A stretch of DNA of 40,996 nt from a virus, in the IMG/VR virus record IMGVR_UViG_3300018080_000059, positions 1 through 40,996 of that record; one strand, written 5' to 3'. The notes under the pieces were generated by a model, which was given only the letters and a program-made list of their open reading frames with translations, did not search any database and was not told the origin of the DNA. Shown one piece after another: positions 39,447 to 40,996 of the stretch (the stretch's first letter is position 1; every line of letters starts with the position of its first letter). Made by a program: the position numbers and the translations under genes.

Positions 39447-39676
39447 CTTAATTCTTTCACTAATAATTCTACAAGCTTTCTGTTGAATTTGCAAATCTTA
39501 ACCAAAATCTGCTTTGCTTCCGCAAGGTTACTGGTGTTTTGAGCATCAATAATTAAATTGTCCAGAAAGTTATAAATCTTTTTTATTTTCCCTCCGGATT
39601 GTGTTGCGATTTCGATTTCATCTTTTTGTACCTGTTTTGAGAGCCTGTGAATTTTTGAATTAGGATCATATACCAT
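39443..39676 (-). CDS. Unknown small helical protein, 77 aa
   Basis: A charged, helical protein (SKIHRLSKQVQKDEIEIATQSGGKIKKIYNFLDNLI, then EAKQILVKICKFNRKLVELLVKELR). A GGGGG Shine-Dalgarno is followed by a TTAA spacer and the ATG, ten bases after the fibre stop. It could be a fibre assembly chaperone by position, but this is conjecture. Confidence 0.45.
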   Translation of the reverse strand: MVYDPNSKIHRLSKQVQKDEIEIATQSGGKIKKIYNFLDNLIIDAQNTSNLAEAKQILVKICKFNRKLVELLVKELR

Positions 39677-39686
39677 TTAACACCCC

Positions 39687-40996
39687 CTATGCAGCCGGTA
39701 AATCAATTAAATAAATACCAATATCGTTAACATATGCTTTTTCGAGTCCTGTCGTTCCTACAGGATAATCAAAGTCAACACGAAATTTTCCAGATTCTCC
39801 CTGTTGAACGAATTTAACTCTTATATTATCTGTCCCTGAAGGTGGTTCATTGCCCGGGGTAAAAGTAATTGTGATTTCTCCGCTTCCAGGCGTGTCATGG
39901 TTCCAGTGAGTTTCTTCTATTTTTGGTGTCCAGCCTCCGTCATTAACTTCAACCGATATTATATCAGCGGCAAGATTTGTTGAAGGAAATTGAAATTCAT
40001 CCTCTGATCCCGTTCCTGAAAAATATTGATAATCTGTCCAGATATATTGGCTTATGGCTTCAGAAGCAAATTCATGCCAGTGTTTTGTTGATTTATCCTG
40101 ATCGTTTGAAAAACTATAAGTAATTGTTGGATTGGCCCTGTCTGTAGCTGTCTCAATAAGTTCAACGCATCCAGTAAATTCAAAATAATAATCAGTTGAT
40201 AATGAGTTTTTGTCGCTTCTACAGGTTAATGTCACAGCATGAGTTTCAGCGTCTAATCCCTGAATAACGATTATGTCTTGATATATAGATTCGAGAGAAT
40301 ATAAATCATAAACAACGTCAATATTCCCAGATGTATTAACAACATTAACGTCAATCTTTCCTGAATTGCTGCCTCTCTCAACATAAATCATTATAGCTGT
40401 GCAATCGTCCTCAGTTGTCCATTCAACTTTAGGTTGAGTTCCACCTCCAGATTGTCCTTGAACCGATCTATAATTACCCCCGAAATTTTGAGCCTGGGTT
40501 GAAACAGATCCCCATGAATTTGAACTTCCATTAGTGAAAGTAAATCCAGCGTCTGAAACGTCTGATTTGATTTCTCTATTTCTTGCTTTTCCGCTAGGAG
40601 CCGGTAAGCCTGAAGAATCGTTTGCGATGTAAAACATTTTTTCAGCCTGGTCTATGTCATAAGCAGTGCATTCATATCTTGATGCAGCTCTCGGAAAATC
40701 AATTGCTTGTATCCCGTCATCGTTAGAAACAAACAACGTGTTATTGCTAAACATAAGACCTGAAAAACCGCTGATAATGTCATCATGAAGAAATATATAA
40801 ATATCTGAGTTTTCATCAAAAAGTAATCTGAACCAATTTCCATCATATGCCATATAGTCAGTTGAATGGTTTTTTCTTTTATAATGTCTTAAAGCCGGTT
40901 CACCGCCTCCAGATGCCTGGATTGAAGCAAATACATCGAGATCCTGGCCGAAACAAACAGTATTAATTCCCGCCGTTGAAGCAGATGCCTGCTCAA
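39687..40996 (-). CDS. Giant tail fibre / receptor-binding protein, C-terminal part
   Basis: This frame enters from the right edge and is the in-frame continuation of the gene that starts at 3424. Residues beyond the shared 123 bases read KNHSTDYMAYDGNWFRLLF, so the ATG at 40851-40853 is internal and not a separate gene start. The 395 residues after the left edge of the map end in LIDLPAA and a TAG. The sequence is beta-rich: a propeller-like segment (NNTLFVSNDDGIQAIDF), a disordered Gly/Ser stretch and a C-terminal sandwich (YQYFSGTGSEDEFQFPSTNL, GSGEITITFTPGNEPP). Receptor binding is inferred. Confidence 0.8.
   Translation of the reverse strand, partial: EQASASTAGINTVCFGQDLDVFASIQASGGGEPALRHYKRKNHSTDYMAYDGNWFRLLFDENSDIYIFLHDDIISGFSGLMFSNNTLFVSNDDGIQAIDFPRAASRYECTAYDIDQAEKMFYIANDSSGLPAPSGKARNREIKSDVSDAGFTFTNGSSNSWGSVSTQAQNFGGNYRSVQGQSGGGTQPKVEWTTEDDCTAIMIYVERGSNSGKIDVNVVNTSGNIDVVYDLYSLESIYQDIIVIQGLDAETHAVTLTCRSDKNSLSTDYYFEFTGCVELIETATDRANPTITYSFSNDQDKSTKHWHEFASEAISQYIWTDYQYFSGTGSEDEFQFPSTNLAADIISVEVNDGGWTPKIEETHWNHDTPGSGEITITFTPGNEPPSGTDNIRVKFVQQGESGKFRVDFDYPVGTTGLEKAYVNDIGIYLIDLPAA
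40874..40996. repeat. Right copy of 123-bp direct terminal repeat
   Basis: This is identical to bases 1-123. See the left copy for interpretation: the repeat closes the map within the fibre gene. Confidence 0.95.

Noticed and set aside
40851-40853. ATG at 40853 as the start of a separate 388-aa gene
   Set aside because: The frame is open upstream through the terminal repeat and joins the gene starting at 3424, so this ATG is internal.

Overview
The window is a complete, AT-rich tailed-phage genome with siphovirus gene content. It is drawn as a linear contig whose first and last 123 bases are identical (1-123 = 40874-40996), so the unique map is 40,873 bp and closes into a circle. The closure is supported by coding sequence: the large receptor-binding/fibre gene that starts at 3424 on the minus strand runs off the left edge and continues in frame from the right edge to a stop at 39687, giving one 1,536-residue protein. 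No integrase, CI-type repressor, DNA polymerase or replicative helicase is recognisable, so a strictly lytic phage that borrows host replication proteins is the simplest reading. The host cannot be named. A lipoprotein, a secreted protein and a membrane-anchored coiled-coil protein near the fibre gene hint at a Gram-negative host, but this is inference.

Layout. A divergent control region (26133-26479) splits the genome. Rightward (26480-36434) lies a tightly overlapping early operon: small unknown genes, a RecE-like exonuclease, a RecT-like annealing protein, an SMC/Rad50-like ATPase, a candidate holin plus amidase endolysin, a run of small Cys-rich (zinc-type) proteins, an HNH-type protein, DUF3268 and DUF3850/ASCH-like proteins, a RusA-like resolvase and a DNA methyltransferase. 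Leftward from 26132 lies a replication-initiator-like gene, then unknown small genes that include an Acb2-family anti-CBASS cyclic-nucleotide sponge (23730-23936). These are followed by the packaging and virion genes in canonical order: small terminase, large terminase, portal, morphogenesis protein, scaffold, major capsid, decoration-like and LamG-like proteins, tail terminator, tail tube, frameshifted tail chaperones G/GT, tape measure, distal tail/hub proteins and fibre. The leftward run then continues across the circle junction into small membrane or secreted proteins (39676-37260) and a final unknown gene ending at 36437, which meets the rightward operon head-on.

Regulation. Consensus-like sigma70 promoters are visible before the rightward operon (26422-26449), before the RecT-like gene (28066-28093), before the small terminase (22968-22997) and just before the portal, where the predicted transcript start falls on the ATG. 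A recurring design is a terminator-like hairpin plus U-tract placed immediately upstream of the next gene's purine-rich Shine-Dalgarno. It occurs at five places and suggests leaky termination that sets relative gene dosage.

Main points for follow-up: the Acb2-like gene and its uncharacterised neighbours; the -1 frameshift of the tail chaperones at A AAA AAT; a second frameshift-capable A AAA AAG site in a pair of tiny basic ORFs; a RecT-like protein with a CxxCxxC tail; and the leader attenuator in front of the replication initiator.
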